64,000 nucleotides of DNA from Spiroplasma ixodetis (lineage in GTDB: Bacteria; Bacillota_I; Bacilli_A; Mycoplasmatales; VBWQ01): the NCBI RefSeq assembly GCF_027923845.1, contig NZ_AP026933.1:1984001-2048000 (forward strand), given 5' to 3'. Of the stretch, positions 1 to 11,107 are shown in pieces; position 1 is the first letter of the stretch, and every line of letters begins with the position of its first letter. The translations under genes and the position numbers were made by a program. The notes under the pieces were generated by a model. It saw only the letters and a program-made list of their open reading frames with translations. It had not been told where the DNA came from and searched no databases.

Positions 1-37
1 AAAAAAATAAAAGTGAAAAGAAAAATGGAGTAAAAAA

Positions 38-652
38 ATGAAAATACAAGGGCAAAAAAGATTAATTCAACAAAGCAATCTTAACATTGAATGCTATTAT
101 TATAATTATTTTAAATCACCAGGTTTAAAACAATATCCGGATTTATTATGAGTTAATGAAGATTATAACTTAATTAAGCAAGTAAATATTGAACAAAATA
201 TTGTAATAAGATTAGCAACTAATTTATTTGAAGTTGGTCAAAAATTTAATTTGTTTGAAAATTTAGATTATTTTATTATGATGCCAAAAAAACCTACTTC
301 AGTTAGTAGTTTAGAATTAGTAATAATTGAATTAGTTAAAATTATTAAAAAAAAATTAAATTATAAAATATTATTAATAAATAATATTTTCCAAGTTGAT
401 AACTACCGTAAATTTTGAGAAAATAAATTAAAAGTTAGCGAAAGACAAATGGAAATTACTAATAAGATTCATTTATTACCTAAATATATTAATTTTTTTA
501 ATAAAAAAAACATTATTATTATTGATGATATAGTTGCCTCAGGGATTTCTATTGCCCAAACTATTTTAGAAATTATCAATAATAACAATGATTTTAAAAT
601 TAAAGCTTTGTGTTATGGTTCAGTTTATAATTGAGAAGAAATTTATAAATAG
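38..652 (+). CDS. Phosphoribosyltransferase-like protein
   Basis: 204 residues with TGA read as Trp. The C-terminal part contains the hydrophobic strand and acidic pair IIIIDDIVASGISIAQT (about residues 155-171), which resembles the PRPP-binding loop of type I phosphoribosyltransferases; the upstream segment DYFIMMPKK could be the preceding strand. The N-terminal half has no motif I recognise. A GGAG 8 bases upstream supports the ATG at 38. A ComF-like or other PRTase role is inference; the substrate cannot be told. It converges on the next gene, stop codons almost touching. Confidence 0.6.
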
Positions 653-1045
653 TTAAAAGAGTTTCCTAATTTTTCTCTTTTTTTCTTCTAATGAGTCTGA
701 TTCAGATATATTATAAAAATCTTCAATATTATTTATAAATGCATAATTAATTTCAGCATTAATTTGATTTTTAGCAATAAGTTTTAAGATAAAATCAGCA
801 GTATCTGTTTCTAAAGCAAATGTGTAAATTTCAAATTCATCTTCATTAATAATTTCCGTTTTAGTAGAAATTTTTAAAATATGATTTTGTTCATCAATAA
901 TAATTTTACAAACCTCAAGTTTTTTACCAGTTAAAATTTTATAAATAATTACTTTATCATTATTATTTTTATCAAAACCCAAATCGCCTTGATAAAATTG
1001 ACTATTTTTTACTGTTGTTGCTTTAGTATTTAACTCTCCTGCCAT
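653..1045 (-). CDS. Hypothetical protein, 130 aa
   Basis: Acidic, soluble-looking protein without signal peptide or membrane segment. A strong AAAGGAG lies just upstream of its ATG. No family recognised. It is convergent with the phosphoribosyltransferase-like gene and divergent from smpB; the 276 bases to smpB are AT-rich and no tmRNA-like fold could be found there. Confidence 0.7.
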   Translation of the reverse strand: MAGELNTKATTVKNSQFYQGDLGFDKNNNDKVIIYKILTGKKLEVCKIIIDEQNHILKISTKTEIINEDEFEIYTFALETDTADFILKLIAKNQINAEINYAFINNIEDFYNISESDSLEEKKRKIRKLF

Positions 1046-1321
1046 GTCCTTAGACTCCTTTCAGTTGTTTATTAATATATAAAATTAACAAAAACCCGTA
1101 AAACAAATATAAAATCTATTTCTTGGGTCGCTATACAACAAATATTAATTTTATGTTTAATTTTACATTAATCATTGCTAGAAAAACTATTGATTAATCT
1201 AACCTTCATTAGATTATAGCATGTTCTTAATAAAAAACAAATTTAAGTAAGTATTTCGGTATTTATGAAATTATTATTATATAATCTAATTATAAAGTTT
1301 ATGAAAATAATGGTGGAAACA

Positions 1322-1753
1322 ATGAAAATAATTGCAAAAAATAAAAAAGCGTACTTTAATTATGAATTATTAGAAAAATTAGAAGTGGGAATTGTTTTGA
1401 CTGGTTCTGAAATTAAATCAATTCGTTTAGGTAATGTATCTTTACAGGATAGTTATGTAACTTTTAGTAATAATGAAGCTTATATTATTAATATGAACAT
1501 TAATACTTATAAATTTACTACTAGTTATATACTTGATCCATTAAGAAAAAGAAAATTACTTTTAAATGCTCGTGAAATTAAAAAAATTCAACAAGAACAA
1601 AAGCAAAAAAACTTAACTGTTGTTCCAACAATGATATATTTAAATAGTAAAAGTAGAGCAAAGTTAGAAATATCATTGGCTCGTGGTAAAAAAAATTATG
1701 ATAAAAGAGAGACGATTAAAAATCGTGATGCAGTAAGACAAATCAAAAAATAA
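1322..1753 (+). CDS. smpB: SsrA-binding protein SmpB
   Basis: 143 residues, near the usual 145-160. The start MKIIAKNKKAYFNYELLEKL, then GIVLTGSEIKSIRLGNVSLQ, and the C-terminal LARGKKNYDKRETIKNRDA are hallmark SmpB blocks. SmpB binds tmRNA and delivers it to stalled ribosomes in trans-translation. The frame is open from 1265, but the ATG at 1322, preceded by GGTGGAAAC, matches the family N-terminus; the upstream 19 codons are probably untranslated. Confidence 0.95.
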   Translation: MKIIAKNKKAYFNYELLEKLEVGIVLTGSEIKSIRLGNVSLQDSYVTFSNNEAYIINMNINTYKFTTSYILDPLRKRKLLLNAREIKKIQQEQKQKNLTVVPTMIYLNSKSRAKLEISLARGKKNYDKRETIKNRDAVRQIKK

Positions 1754-1779
1754 TAATTTAATTAAGAAAGGAAAAAACT

Positions 1780-3059
1780 ATGATAATATGATTACCTTTC
1801 TTAATAATCTTTTGTTTATTTACAAGTTTTTATTTATTTTTTCTTTTTAAGCAAAAGATAAATAAGTGACAATGATTATTTATTAGTTATTATTTTTTTT
1901 ATCTTGGTATTAATAGTTTAAAAGATATTAATAATTTTTTAGTTTTATCATTAACTAATTTAGTAACTGAAGCAATTAGTATTACAGTGATTATTTCGCT
2001 TACTGTAATTATTTTTGCTATACCAGCTACTTTTTTTACTGCAAAATTTAAAAAAAGAAAGTTGTATATTTGATGAATGCATAGTTGACTTTTGGTTACT
2101 TGCTGTTTAGTTTTAATTGTACCAAATTTATGATCTTTGATTTTGTTAAATATTGCGTTAGGAATGAGTACTGCATCATTGGGAGTTCATGAATTAATGT
2201 TCAATGAACAATATTTTGTAAAATCACATGCTTTTTTAACTTTTACTATACTTATTGTTCCGGGATTATTGGCAAGTTTAATTATTATACCAATTAATAT
2301 GCTCACATTTAATATTTCAACTATTACAATTTCAAAAATCAGTTATTTCATTATTGCTGCTTTGTGTTTTTTCATTTTGACTTTTTTCATGTCTTTTCTT
2401 TTACGAGAAGATCCAAAAAATATGGGTATGCACGATGAAATAGTTTTAAAAAAAATTAAAACTTTTTTTCAATGAAAAATAATAATTTTAATTATGTTTG
2501 GATTAACTATTTAATTTATTATTTAATGAATTCTCAATTTTTTAATTATAGAATAAGTAATATTGATCAAAGATGGCATGTTTATAAAACTTTATTTACT
2601 ACTTTGCCACAAGTAATTGGTGTTTTTTTATTGGGATGATGATTATATTATTTTTTCAGTGCTAATATTGCTTTATATTTTGGTTTTGGGATTTATATAG
2701 TAAGTATTATGGTTAGTTTAGTAACTAATAATATTTACGCAGTTTTGATTTCACAAATTTTATCCAATATTGCTTTTGGTATTTGTAGTTTTGTTGTATA
2801 TAGTTTGGTTTTAGATTGAAATTATCGACAATTAATGCCTATCACAGGAATTTATGCATCATGTATAGCTATTTTAACTTGTAGTGTTGATTTACTCGAT
2901 AGTTTTATTAATTATAATTTAATTACTTTAAATAACGAAATAATGTTTTATATTGGTAATAGTATTGCGTTATTAACTGTTATTAGTTTAATATTTATTA
3001 CGTTATTTTCTTCAAATTATTGAGTGACAGAAAAGCATCATGTTTTAATTACAAAATAA
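1780..3059 (+). pseudogene. MFS-type transporter, frameshifted
   Basis: Two adjacent hydrophobic reading frames (1780-2514 and 2472-3059) together give about 426 residues and about twelve membrane segments, the size and layout of a major facilitator permease, with a central charged loop REDPKNMGMHDE. Restoring one A in the A5 run at about 2475-2479 joins them smoothly (…FFQWKNNNFNYVWINYL…). RBS AAGAAAGGA precedes the first ATG. Substrate unknown. It could be two genuine half-transporters, a real pseudogene, or a consensus error. Confidence 0.6.
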
Positions 3060-3230
3060 GTTTATTTTTAGATATTATATTTAAAGTGTTAATTATTAAA
3101 ATACTTGTAGTTTCTTTTTAAAGTTTTAAAATATTAATTATACATATTGTATATGTATAAATTAAAATTTAATTTATAATTATTTTTTATTTTTATAATT
3201 AATTTAATGTTTCTATAAATTAATTAGCAA

Positions 3231-4304
3231 AATTGTAAAGGTAAGTGCAACTAAATTATTTTTCTATTCAAATATTCGATTGGTGAAAGATAATTTAGTA
3301 TTTTTCTGGGTCTTTGGTTTAAAGACAATATAAATTTATGAACTTCATTTTTATTAGTTTTTGAAAAAATAAATTTTTTAGGAAATTTTTCTCTAATTAA
3401 ACCATTAGTATTTTCATTAGTACCTCTTTATCAAGGTGAATATGGATTTGCAAAATAAATTTTCACATCTAACTTTTTTTCAAGTTGTTGTCAATTTGCA
3501 AATTCTTTACCACGATCAAAAGTAATAGTTTTAACAATATTTTTAGGAAGAATTGATAAATAATGAATGATATTTTTATTAATAACTTTAGTAGTTTTGT
3601 TTTTAACTAACATTGCTAAAGTAAATCGTGATACTCTTTCAACTAAAGTTATTAAACATGATTTACTTTTACCTCTTGATGATACTATAGTATCTCCTTC
3701 TCAATGACCAAGAGTTATGCGATCATTAACATTATTATCTCGTTCTTTAATTGATTTACCATTAAATTTACCACGATTTTCTTGAGATCTTCGTTTTTTA
3801 CCTTTTCTTCTTAAATTTTTACTAGTAACTTTATCAAATAATCCAGAATAAATTCAATTGTAAATTGTTTTAAAGCTGATAGCTCATTGTTTATGAAAAT
3901 TTTTAATTCTGCCATAAATTTGTTCAGGTGATCAGCCCAATAATAGTTTTTGTTGTATATATTTGACTAAATCTTTATATTTAAACTTATGAAAAATAAT
4001 ATGTGATTTTTTTCTATTTACAGCTTTATTTTGTGCAATTAATGAAAAATAATGATCATTATCTTTATTTCTATTAACTTCTCGAATAATAGTACTAATA
4101 CTTCGATTAAGATTTTTAGCTATTTCACTAATTTTAACTTTAAATTTCAATTGATTCTCAATATAAATTCTTTCATCTATCCCAATATGTTTATAACTCA
4201 TATAAAAACTCCTTACTTTTTCTAAACTAAATTTAGCATTATGAAATTTTTATATGAGAATTTTTTGCAATTTTATTTACTTGCACTTACAAGTATAATT
4301 CAGC
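3231..4304 (-). mobile_element. IS30-family insertion sequence, copy 1
   Basis: Transposase gene flanked by imperfect inverted ends sharing GTAAGTGCAA followed by TAAAT. The left end is placed only approximately; the right end is placed by comparison with the second, truncated copy, which matches up to TATAATTCAGC. IS5 copy 1 follows 4 bases later. Confidence 0.7.
3251..4201 (-). pseudogene. IS30-family transposase with a nonsense codon
   Basis: 316-codon frame. The N-terminal helix-turn-helix (KISEIAKNLNRSISTIIREV) and catalytic blocks HWEGDTIVSS, TFDRGKEFANW and RGTNENTNGLIREKFPK mark an IS30 DDE transposase; plectroviruses of Spiroplasma are known to carry relatives. At 3428-3430 the motif PYSPW is followed by an in-frame TAA where the family has Gln before RGTNEN, consistent with CAA to TAA. 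The last catalytic Glu lies downstream, so the product is probably inactive. Confidence 0.85.
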
Positions 4305-4308
4305 GTAA

Positions 4309-5171
4309 GAACCTGTTTAGAATCTTTTAGAAAATAAGGTAAAATTACTATATATTTTAAAATAAGAGGTATATATGCATAAAAATTATCCAAGTCATGT
4401 TACTAAAGAACAATTTGAGAACATAAAATCAACTTTAGAAAACAGCAAAAAGAAAACAAAACCAAGAAATTTAGATTTATATGAAGTGTTTTGTGCAGTT
4501 TTATATGTATTAAAAAGTGGTTGTCAATGAAGAATGTTACCAAAAAATTTTCCAAAATGACAAACTGTATATTATTATTTCCAAATTTGAAGTAAAAACA
4601 ATGATAAAGAACCTAGTGTATTGCAATTAATTTTAAAAAAATTAGTTAAAAAGATTCGTATTAAGAATCATCGAAAAGAAAAAACTAGTTTTTGTATAAT
4701 TGATTCGCAAAGTGTTAAAAATACAGATACTACTGAAAATAAAGGTTATGATGCTGGTAAAAAGATTTCAGGAATAAAACGTCATATTGCAGTTGATACG
4801 CAAGGTTTACCACATGCAATTTACATAACTACAGCAGAAAAAACAGATCGTAATAGTGCTATCATAATGATTAAAAGTGAAAAAGAAAATCTTTCTACAG
4901 TTCAAAAAATAATAGTAGATGCTGGCTATACTGGTGAAAAATTTGCTTCTGCAATCAAAACAATCATAAATGCAAATGTTGAAGTTGTAAAACGTAATGA
5001 ATTACATTCTTTTGTAGTACTACCAAAAAGATGAGTTGTAGAACGAAGCTTTGCATGATTAGAAAAATGCAGAAGATTATGAAAAAATTGTGAAAGAAAA
5101 CTAAATACTAGTTTACAAATGGTTGTTCTGTCCTTTATTTCAATTTTATTAAAAAGATTCTAAACAGGTTC
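4309..5171 (+). mobile_element. IS5-family insertion sequence, copy 1 (863 bp)
   Basis: Ends GAACCTGTTTAGAATCTTTT and its near-perfect inverse, flanked on both sides by TAA (4306-4308 and 5172-5174). Five copies of this element occur in the window, always with TAA/TTA duplications, as in the TNA-targeting groups of IS5. Here the left flank is the IS30 end and the right flank an IS256 fragment. Confidence 0.9.
4375..5163 (+). CDS. IS5-family transposase
   Basis: 262 residues, apparently intact. Catalytic blocks are IIDSQSVKNTDTTENKGYD (first Asp), IIVDAGYTGEKF (second Asp) and RWVVERSFAWLEKCRR (Glu). The N-terminal CQWRMLPKNFPKWQTVYYYF is typical of this group. RBS AAGAGGT precedes the ATG. 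Confidence 0.9.
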
Positions 5172-5868
5172 TAAATCAACTCCTAATGCTATATAAACTG
5201 ATTTGTTAATAATCCGTTTATCTTGTCGTACTTTAACTACTATACAATCAAAATAAACAATAGGATAAATACTTTCTAATGGTCGATTTTGTCATGCTTT
5301 AACATCATCAATAACATCATCAGTAATTTGACTAATAACACTTTCACTAATATCAGCACCATGATATAACTCTTGCAACTGCATTCTAATATCAGATAAT
5401 GTCATTCCTTTTGCATATAAAGAAAGAACTTGTTGATCAAAACCATCAAATCTTCTTTGCCTTTTAGGAACTATTACAGGAGTAAAATTACTATTGCGAT
5501 CTCTTGGTACATCAATTTCAATTTTACCTTGTTGAGTTATTAATTTTTTTGAACTTGTACCATTACGAGCATTTTCAGTAGTACTATGTTGATTTTTTTC
5601 ATATCCTAAATAATTTTGCATTTCAGAATTCAACATTTTTTCAACTAATCTTTTGTTAATTCTTTATATAAACCGCCAGGTTTAAAAACTGTTGTTAAAT
5701 CTTCAGTATTTTCTAGTAATAAATCTACTGCTTTTGATATTGGATCATTATTATTAAAGTTATCTTTTTTAGCCATCTGTAACTCACTCTTTCTAGTCAT
5801 TTAATTATATTTACTAGAATTAATTAAACATAGTTATTTTTGTAAGTTACACAGATTACTAAACATTT
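5172..5868 (-). mobile_element. IS256-family element, truncated and frameshifted
   Basis: Holds the N-terminal half of the same IS256 transposase found intact at 15976-17238 (gene start at 5800), plus the terminus GGAAATGTTTAGTAATCTG at 5868. The other half is missing; IS5 copy 1 and the IS30 end abut the break. One T is absent from the run near 5650 relative to the intact copies, shifting the frame. A dead remnant. Confidence 0.85.
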
Positions 5869-6510
5869 CCACTTTTACCTCTTGATGATACTATAGTATC
5901 TCCTTCTCAATGACCAAGAGTTATGCGATCATTAACATCATTATCTCGTTCTTTAATTGATTTACCATTAAATTTACCACGATTTTCTTGAGATCTTCGT
6001 TTTTTACCTTTTCTTCTTAAATTTTTACTAGTAACTTTATCAAATAATCCAGAATAAATTCAATTGTAAATTGTTTTAAAGCTGATAGCTCATTGTTTAT
6101 GAAAATTTTTAATTCTGCCATAAATTTGTTCAGGTGATCAGCCCAATAATAGTTTTTGTTGTATATATTTGACTAAATCTTTATATTTAAACTTATGAAA
6201 AATAATATGTGTTTTTTTTCTATTTACAGCTTTATTTTGTGCAATTAATGAAAAATAATGATCATTATCTTTATTTCTATTAACTTCTCGAATAATAGTA
6301 CTAATACTTCGATTAAGATTTTTAGCTATTTCACTAATTTTAACTTTAAATTTCAATTGATTCTCAATATAAATTCTTTCATCTATCCCAATATGTTTAT
6401 AACTCATATAAAAACTCCTTACTTTTTCTAAACTAAATTTAGCATTATGAAATTTTTATATGAGAATTTTTTGCAATTTTATTTACTTGCACTTACAAGT
6501 ATAATTCAGC
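5869..6510 (-). mobile_element. IS30-family element, truncated copy 2
   Basis: Carries only the N-terminal part of the IS30 transposase (ATG at 6407, frame open to the junction at 5869) and the intact right end. It stops abruptly where the IS256 remnant begins, inside the block just after HWEGDTIVSSRG. Sequence is almost identical to copy 1. Confidence 0.85.
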
Positions 6511-6618
6511 AAAAGATTTATCACAACTCCAAAACATGTTAGAGCAAATAACAAAATTATCAAACATCAAAAAAAATTAGCAAAATTAAATGAAAAAATT
6601 AATAAAGAAAATAAATAA
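6511..6618 (+). pseudogene. Phage 3: C-terminal scrap of small membrane protein
   Basis: Encodes KRFITTPKHVRANNKIIK onward to its stop, matching the last 35 residues of the 62-residue protein at 21549-21737 of phage 1. The N-terminal membrane segment is missing because the IS30 end lies at the junction. It is followed by the scaffold-like gene in the same order as in phage 1, showing this is a third phage genome. Confidence 0.8.
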
Positions 6619-6634
6619 TAAAGAGGTGATGTAA

Positions 6635-6887
6635 ATGTTAGAAAATGAAAATAATGTTCAACAAACAACTGAACCTTTAACTGAAAACAATGCTTCTTCA
6701 CAAGAAATAGAAAATAAAGTTAATGAAGCAGAAAATAAGTTAAATAAACTTAATCAAGAAATTAAAGAAAAAGAAATAATTAATATATTTAAAAAATATC
6801 AAGTTAAAACTGAATTTTATGATTTTTTAAAATTTAAAACTAATAATTTAGAAAATTCAAAAATTGAAGAAACTATTAAAAAAATTA
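6635..6887 (+). pseudogene. Phage 3: scaffold-like protein, truncated
   Basis: 84 codons nearly identical to the coiled-coil protein at 21159-21533, beginning MLENENNVQQTTEPLTENNA, with RBS GAGGTGATGTAA. An IS1595 element cuts it at 6888. Downstream phage 3 genes (rest of scaffold, capsid, start of the next gene) are absent; phage 3 continues only at 47713 beyond phage 1. Confidence 0.85.
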
Positions 6888-7253
6888 CGGACTTCTCCCC
6901 ACATGTACTTGTGGAGGGAATAATGAAACTGAATGAATTCAACAATGCTTTTCAAACTGAACAGCAATGTCTTGCATATATAGCAAATTTGAAAGAAAAC
7001 AAATGTATTAGGTGTTTTAATTTTAATTTGAATACTTCTGATTTAAAAAGAATGAGATGTTTAAAATGTAATCAAACATTTAGCATTCTCACAGGCACCA
7101 TATTTTCAAGGTCACAAACATCTTTAACATCTTGGTTTTATCTTATCTTTAGATGAATAAACACCAAACATGGAATTCCATCAACAGATATTGCAAAAGA
7201 ATTGGGAGTGACTTTGAAAACTGCTTGAAGAATGACTCATAAAATCAGAACAC
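6888..7253 (+). mobile_element. IS1595-family element, 3'-truncated
   Basis: Begins with the end CGGACTTCTCCCCACA and encodes the N-terminal part of the zinc-ribbon transposase (CIRC, then CLKC) found complete at 42710-43531. Identity with that copy stops after CAGAACAC at 7253, five bases before the phage 1 terminus. A deletion into the phage 1 target duplication explains the join. Confidence 0.85.
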
Positions 7254-7258
7254 TAATG

Positions 7259-7284
7259 GGGAGCGTACCGATGTTGTCAATAAT
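7259..7284 (+). repeat. Phage 1 left terminal inverted repeat
   Basis: GGGAGCGTACCGATGTTGTC then AATAAT; pairs with the inverse at 47687-47712 with 20 of 26 positions identical, without gaps. Confidence 0.75.
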
Positions 7285-7413
7285 ATTCAAATTTGTCTTA
7301 AAATTATAAAGTTAGACGAGAATAATTTTGACTTCAATATGCAATTGTATCTTAATCTTAACACTTGAAAAATATTAGTCAACAATAATACTTACTTTTA
7401 TAACACAAAAATT

Positions 7414-7436
7414 CTTATTAAAGCATCTTTAATAAG
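7414..7436. terminator. Bidirectional terminator
   Basis: Perfect stem CTTATTAAAG/CTTTAATAAG with a 3-base loop, followed by a T-rich run on the plus strand and AATTTTTG on the minus strand. It sits just after the stop of the UPF0236 gene, which is transcribed leftward. Confidence 0.7.
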
Positions 7437-7478
7437 TTTTATTTTATTTTTTGGTTTTTTTAAAATTTTAATTTTAAT

Positions 7479-8639
7479 TTATAATAACTGGATGGCTGTA
7501 TTTATTTGATAGCATTTAAAATTAACCATTTTTGTATACATATCAATGTTATAGGTTCTATCACCAATCATTTTTTTTAAAATTTGTTTAATATTAGTTT
7601 CAGTAAAGCAACCAATATTTTCAACTAGTGCTTGGTTTAATACACCATCTTTTGCATTAATAAAATAACCAACTTTTAATTTTTTATATTGTAAAGTTAA
7701 TGATTGTAAAAAATCAATTAATTCATAATATTGACCTTTTTCAAATAAAGTTATTGCATTTTCATAGTGTAATTTAGCGATTTTATTTTTTCTTCTTCCT
7801 GCCATTATGCCAAGAAATAAAACATGAAAAGCATGGAATTTATCTAAAATAAATTTAGCATTTAAAATTGTAGCAGTTTTTCTAATTCATTTTGCACTAT
7901 CACCACAAACTATTAAATTTGCTTGGTCAAAGTTTTCAAAATATAAATTACCATATTTTTGAATAAATTTAGCTGTTTTTTCTGCACCAATTTCTGTTTT
8001 TGATACTCTTATTTTACAAACTGCTCTTTTATTAATTAATTTTCCATTTTTCTTTTTACCAGTACAAAATACTAATAATCTCATAGAACATTTTTTACAA
8101 TTTTTAGTATTGTGTTTTTCATTAAACTTAAATTTTCTATGTCCATCATCAATATTTATATATAAAGTTTGATTTTTTTCTAATACTATTTTAGGTATAT
8201 TTGCTTTTGGTAATTCAAATTTTTGATATGTTCTACAAACTGTACTATTACTTATTAAACCTTCAATAAAAGTATCACAAACATCACGATACTTTTTATC
8301 ATCAGCAAAATATTTTAAAATTTGTTTAATAACATTTGGTGCAAGCTTACTATATTTTTTAACACCAAGATAGTTATCTAATAAGGATACGTATTCAGTT
8401 TTTTGTTTTTCTATGTTATAATGTTTACAAATACGCCGTTTATAAGTTAGTAAACCCTTTTTTGCTTTTAATTTTCTTTTTCTAAATCTATATGATTTAT
8501 ATTCAGATTTATCACATATACTTCATAAATAATCATCTATTTTGGAAAATAATTCTTCTGTTTGTTTTAAACTTAATTCATCTTGATTAAAATCATGTTT
8601 GTCTCAATCAAAATTATTAGTAAATGGTAATATAAACAT
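7479..8639 (-). CDS. Phage 1 UPF0236/ISLre2-like transposase-related protein
   Basis: 386 residues, next to the left terminus of phage 1. Conserved blocks: LYINIDDGHRKF (acidic), LIVCGDSAKWIRKTATIL followed by FILDKFHAFHVLF, and NIGCFTETNIKQIL. These correspond to the DG, GDGA…LDKFH and GCSxE blocks of the UPF0236 family (ISLre2 transposases; Mbov_0401-like proteins of mycoplasma ICEs). I infer a D-D-E triad and a role in integrating the phage at its inverted repeats. RBS AGAAAGGA; divergent from the terminase gene 72 bases away. Confidence 0.75.
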
Positions 8640-8711
8640 TTTTAATGTTCCTTTCTAATTTTTGTTTGTTAATAATTTAAGTTTAATTTTTTTAAAAAAT
8701 AAGGAGTAAAT

Positions 8712-10416
8712 ATGGCTTTTATCACTAGTTATGCACAATTAAATAAAAATATAATCTTAATTTTAGTGATAATAATTATGGTTTTAGTTGAGATATTTTT
8801 AAACAATTTGTTGGTGATGAATGAGCAGAATTTTTCACAACCAATTGTTTCTATCGTTTTGTTCCAACAGCACGGGGAACAAGAAAAACTTGAAACTGTT
8901 TAGCATTTGATTTATTTATATGTTGTAATTTTAGTGATAGTAGTGTCCAAGAAGTAAGAAGATATGAAAATACTCATAGCGAAACTACAATTGGTGCTTT
9001 AATGAATGTTTGTCAAGTTTTATTAGATACATATAATATTAATTTATTACCTAATAATCCACATGGCATTAAATGAAAAATTACTAAGGATGGGGGATGT
9101 ATTATCTTTCCAAGTAATCAACAAATTGATTTTATTGGTTATGCTAATGGTAATAAAATTTTTGGAAAAGAAGCAGGTGGTTCAAGTTTTTTAGGTTCAA
9201 GAACAGATGAAATTATTATGGCAGAAGAAAAAGAAACATTAACTGAAAAGCAATTAACCTATCGATATGAACGTTTACAAAACTCTATGTTTAGAAGTAA
9301 TCGTATTAAAGTATCAAATGAACCTATTAAAGAGTGAAGTTGAACATTTATTGATAAAAATATATATAGTTCTACTTTTGGACAAAAGATTACTCGTTAT
9401 TTTTATAAAAGTTTTTTTATTACTTTTACATGTAATCCATACGATAAATACCATCCATTTTATTTAAAGTATTGCACGCCATTTTTACCATTAAATGATA
9501 AAATTATGGAAAATCTTAAAAAAGTTGGTAAAGTTTATTATGAAAATAAAGAAATGTTTAGTGGTTTAGGTTTATTTATATTAAGATTTACTATTCAACC
9601 ATTTTGAAATAAATTACCAGACATTCAAAAAAGAACATTATTAGAAATGAAAAAAGTAATCCCGATGAATTTAATACTGTTTTTTATGGTTTTGAATTTT
9701 TAGATAGTGATGCAACAATTTTTCCATTTCAAAAAACTGTAAAGTGCTGACAACCATATGATTTAAAAGAATTTTATAATTCAAAAAAAGATATGTATAA
9801 ATTTGATTTTTATTCAGTTGGTGTGGATTGAGCAACTGGTCATAAAGACCATACTGTATTTATAGTAGTGGGTTTTAAAGAATATAATAATACTGGTTAT
9901 TATGATGCTTATATTATTTGTGAATTAGTAGTTACTCCAAATGATTTTATAAATGAAAATGAAAAAATTAATGCTTATGTTAATGAAATTTTAGGATTAA
10001 TTGATAATTTTGAAAATTTTGAACAAGCAATTTATTTTTATGATGATAAAGCACGAACTGCCATTGATTGATTAAATCAAAAATTAATAGATGAACATAA
10101 TACTATTTTAATCACACAAACTGCTATTAAACATGCTTCAAATTTAAATCAAGAAGCAGGATTAACTAATAGAGTAGTTTGAATGAGAAACATTATGAGT
10201 TATGGAAACTTTTATGCAAATAAAGATGATTTACCAAAGACTACTCAATGTTTAGAAGAATTACGTTATGACCAAACCAAAACTAACATTCCTGATAAAA
10301 ATATGTATCAAGACCCGTATGATGGATTATTTTATGCATTGTATACATATAAAAATGTAATTAGGGGTAAAAATAATGCTACTGTGAAAAAAAGCATCTT
10401 CACATTTGCCATATAA
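8712..10416 (+). pseudogene. Phage 1 large terminase subunit, two frameshifts
   Basis: About 568 codons once two single-A losses are repaired: in the A5 run near 8755 and the A6 run near 9652. N-terminal ATPase: VPTARGTRKTWNCLAFDLF is a Walker A variant, followed by EEKETLTE. C-terminal nuclease: VGVDWATGHKDHTVFIVVGF is the first acidic strand of the RNase H-like fold. It packages DNA into proheads. The start ATG at 8712 follows AAGGAG. Unlike phage 2, the gene is on the strand opposite to the other virion genes. Either a pseudogene or consensus errors. Confidence 0.8.
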
Positions 10417-10458
10417 TAAACAACTACAATATCATTAATAGTATAGGTATCACAAAAT

Positions 10459-10481
10459 AAACGCCTTTTATTTAGGCGTTA
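10459..10481 (+). terminator. Rho-independent terminator after terminase gene
   Basis: AACGCCT, 7-base loop region, AGGCGTT, then ATTTTGCGTTT; 43 bases after the terminase stop. Confidence 0.75.
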
Positions 10482-10564
10482 TTTTGCGTTTAAAAACGTA
10501 CTTGTAAAAATAATCAAAAATAGTACAATTTAAAAGTAAAATCAAGGAAAAAAGGAGTAAAAAA

Positions 10565-10795
10565 ATGAAAGTAAAAGAGAAAGATAAAGAAAAATCTAAT
10601 TTAATAAAAAAATATAAAATTAATAATTACAAACCTAAAAAAATTACAAAACGAAGAAATGCTATTGATGATAGTTATTTTATTAAAAAATGAGAAAATA
10701 AAATATTAGATGATATTATTGAACTTGAACATGAATTAAACAATAAAATAAACAATATTATAAATGAACATAATTATTCATTAAAAATTAATTAA
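10565..10795 (+). CDS. Phage 1 small basic protein, 76 aa
   Basis: Lys/Asn-rich, with a predicted helical C-terminal half (KKWENKILDDIIELEHELN). Strong RBS AAAAGGAG. Followed 15 bases later by the lipoprotein-like gene, so probably one transcript. No family recognised. Confidence 0.7.
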
Positions 10796-10810
10796 AAGGA
10801 GTAATTTAAT

Positions 10811-11106
10811 ATGAAAACATGAATAAAAACAAATTTAAGTAAAATCACATTAGCATTAGCATTAACTGGAGCAACAACTGGAACAATAGGATTAATCATG
10901 GGGGGGTGCTTACCCATGAAAATAGTAAAGATTTATCATTTTATAATTATGACCGTACGAAAACTGTTGGTGGTAAAGGAGCAATTATATGGTCACATAA
11001 AAGTGGAGATTATCATAAAATAGATTTATATTTTGATATCAAACCAAGACATCAAGGAGATATAAAATGAGATGGCAAATATCCTGATGGATATTTTAAC
11101 AAATAG
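10811..11106 (+). pseudogene. Phage 1 secreted or lipoprotein-like protein, frameshifted at G7
   Basis: N-terminus MKTWIKTNLSKITLALALTG and following hydrophobic stretch form a signal peptide. At the G7 tract (about 10900-10907) the frame is lost; adding one G continues into THENSKDLSFYNYDRTK … IKWDGKYPDGYFNK, which ends at 11106. Without the extra base it would stop early after MGGC, itself lipobox-like. A G7 run in such AT-rich DNA could be phase-variable or a sequencing error. Convergent with the next gene. Function unknown. Confidence 0.55.
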
Positions 11107-11107
11107 C

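Noticed and set aside
1056-1321. tmRNA gene next to smpB
   Set aside because: No tRNA-like acceptor, tag frame or CCA-type end could be found.
7262-7505. Plus-strand frame reading from the phage 1 terminus
   Set aside because: No start with RBS, crosses the terminator at 7414 and overlaps the UPF0236 gene.
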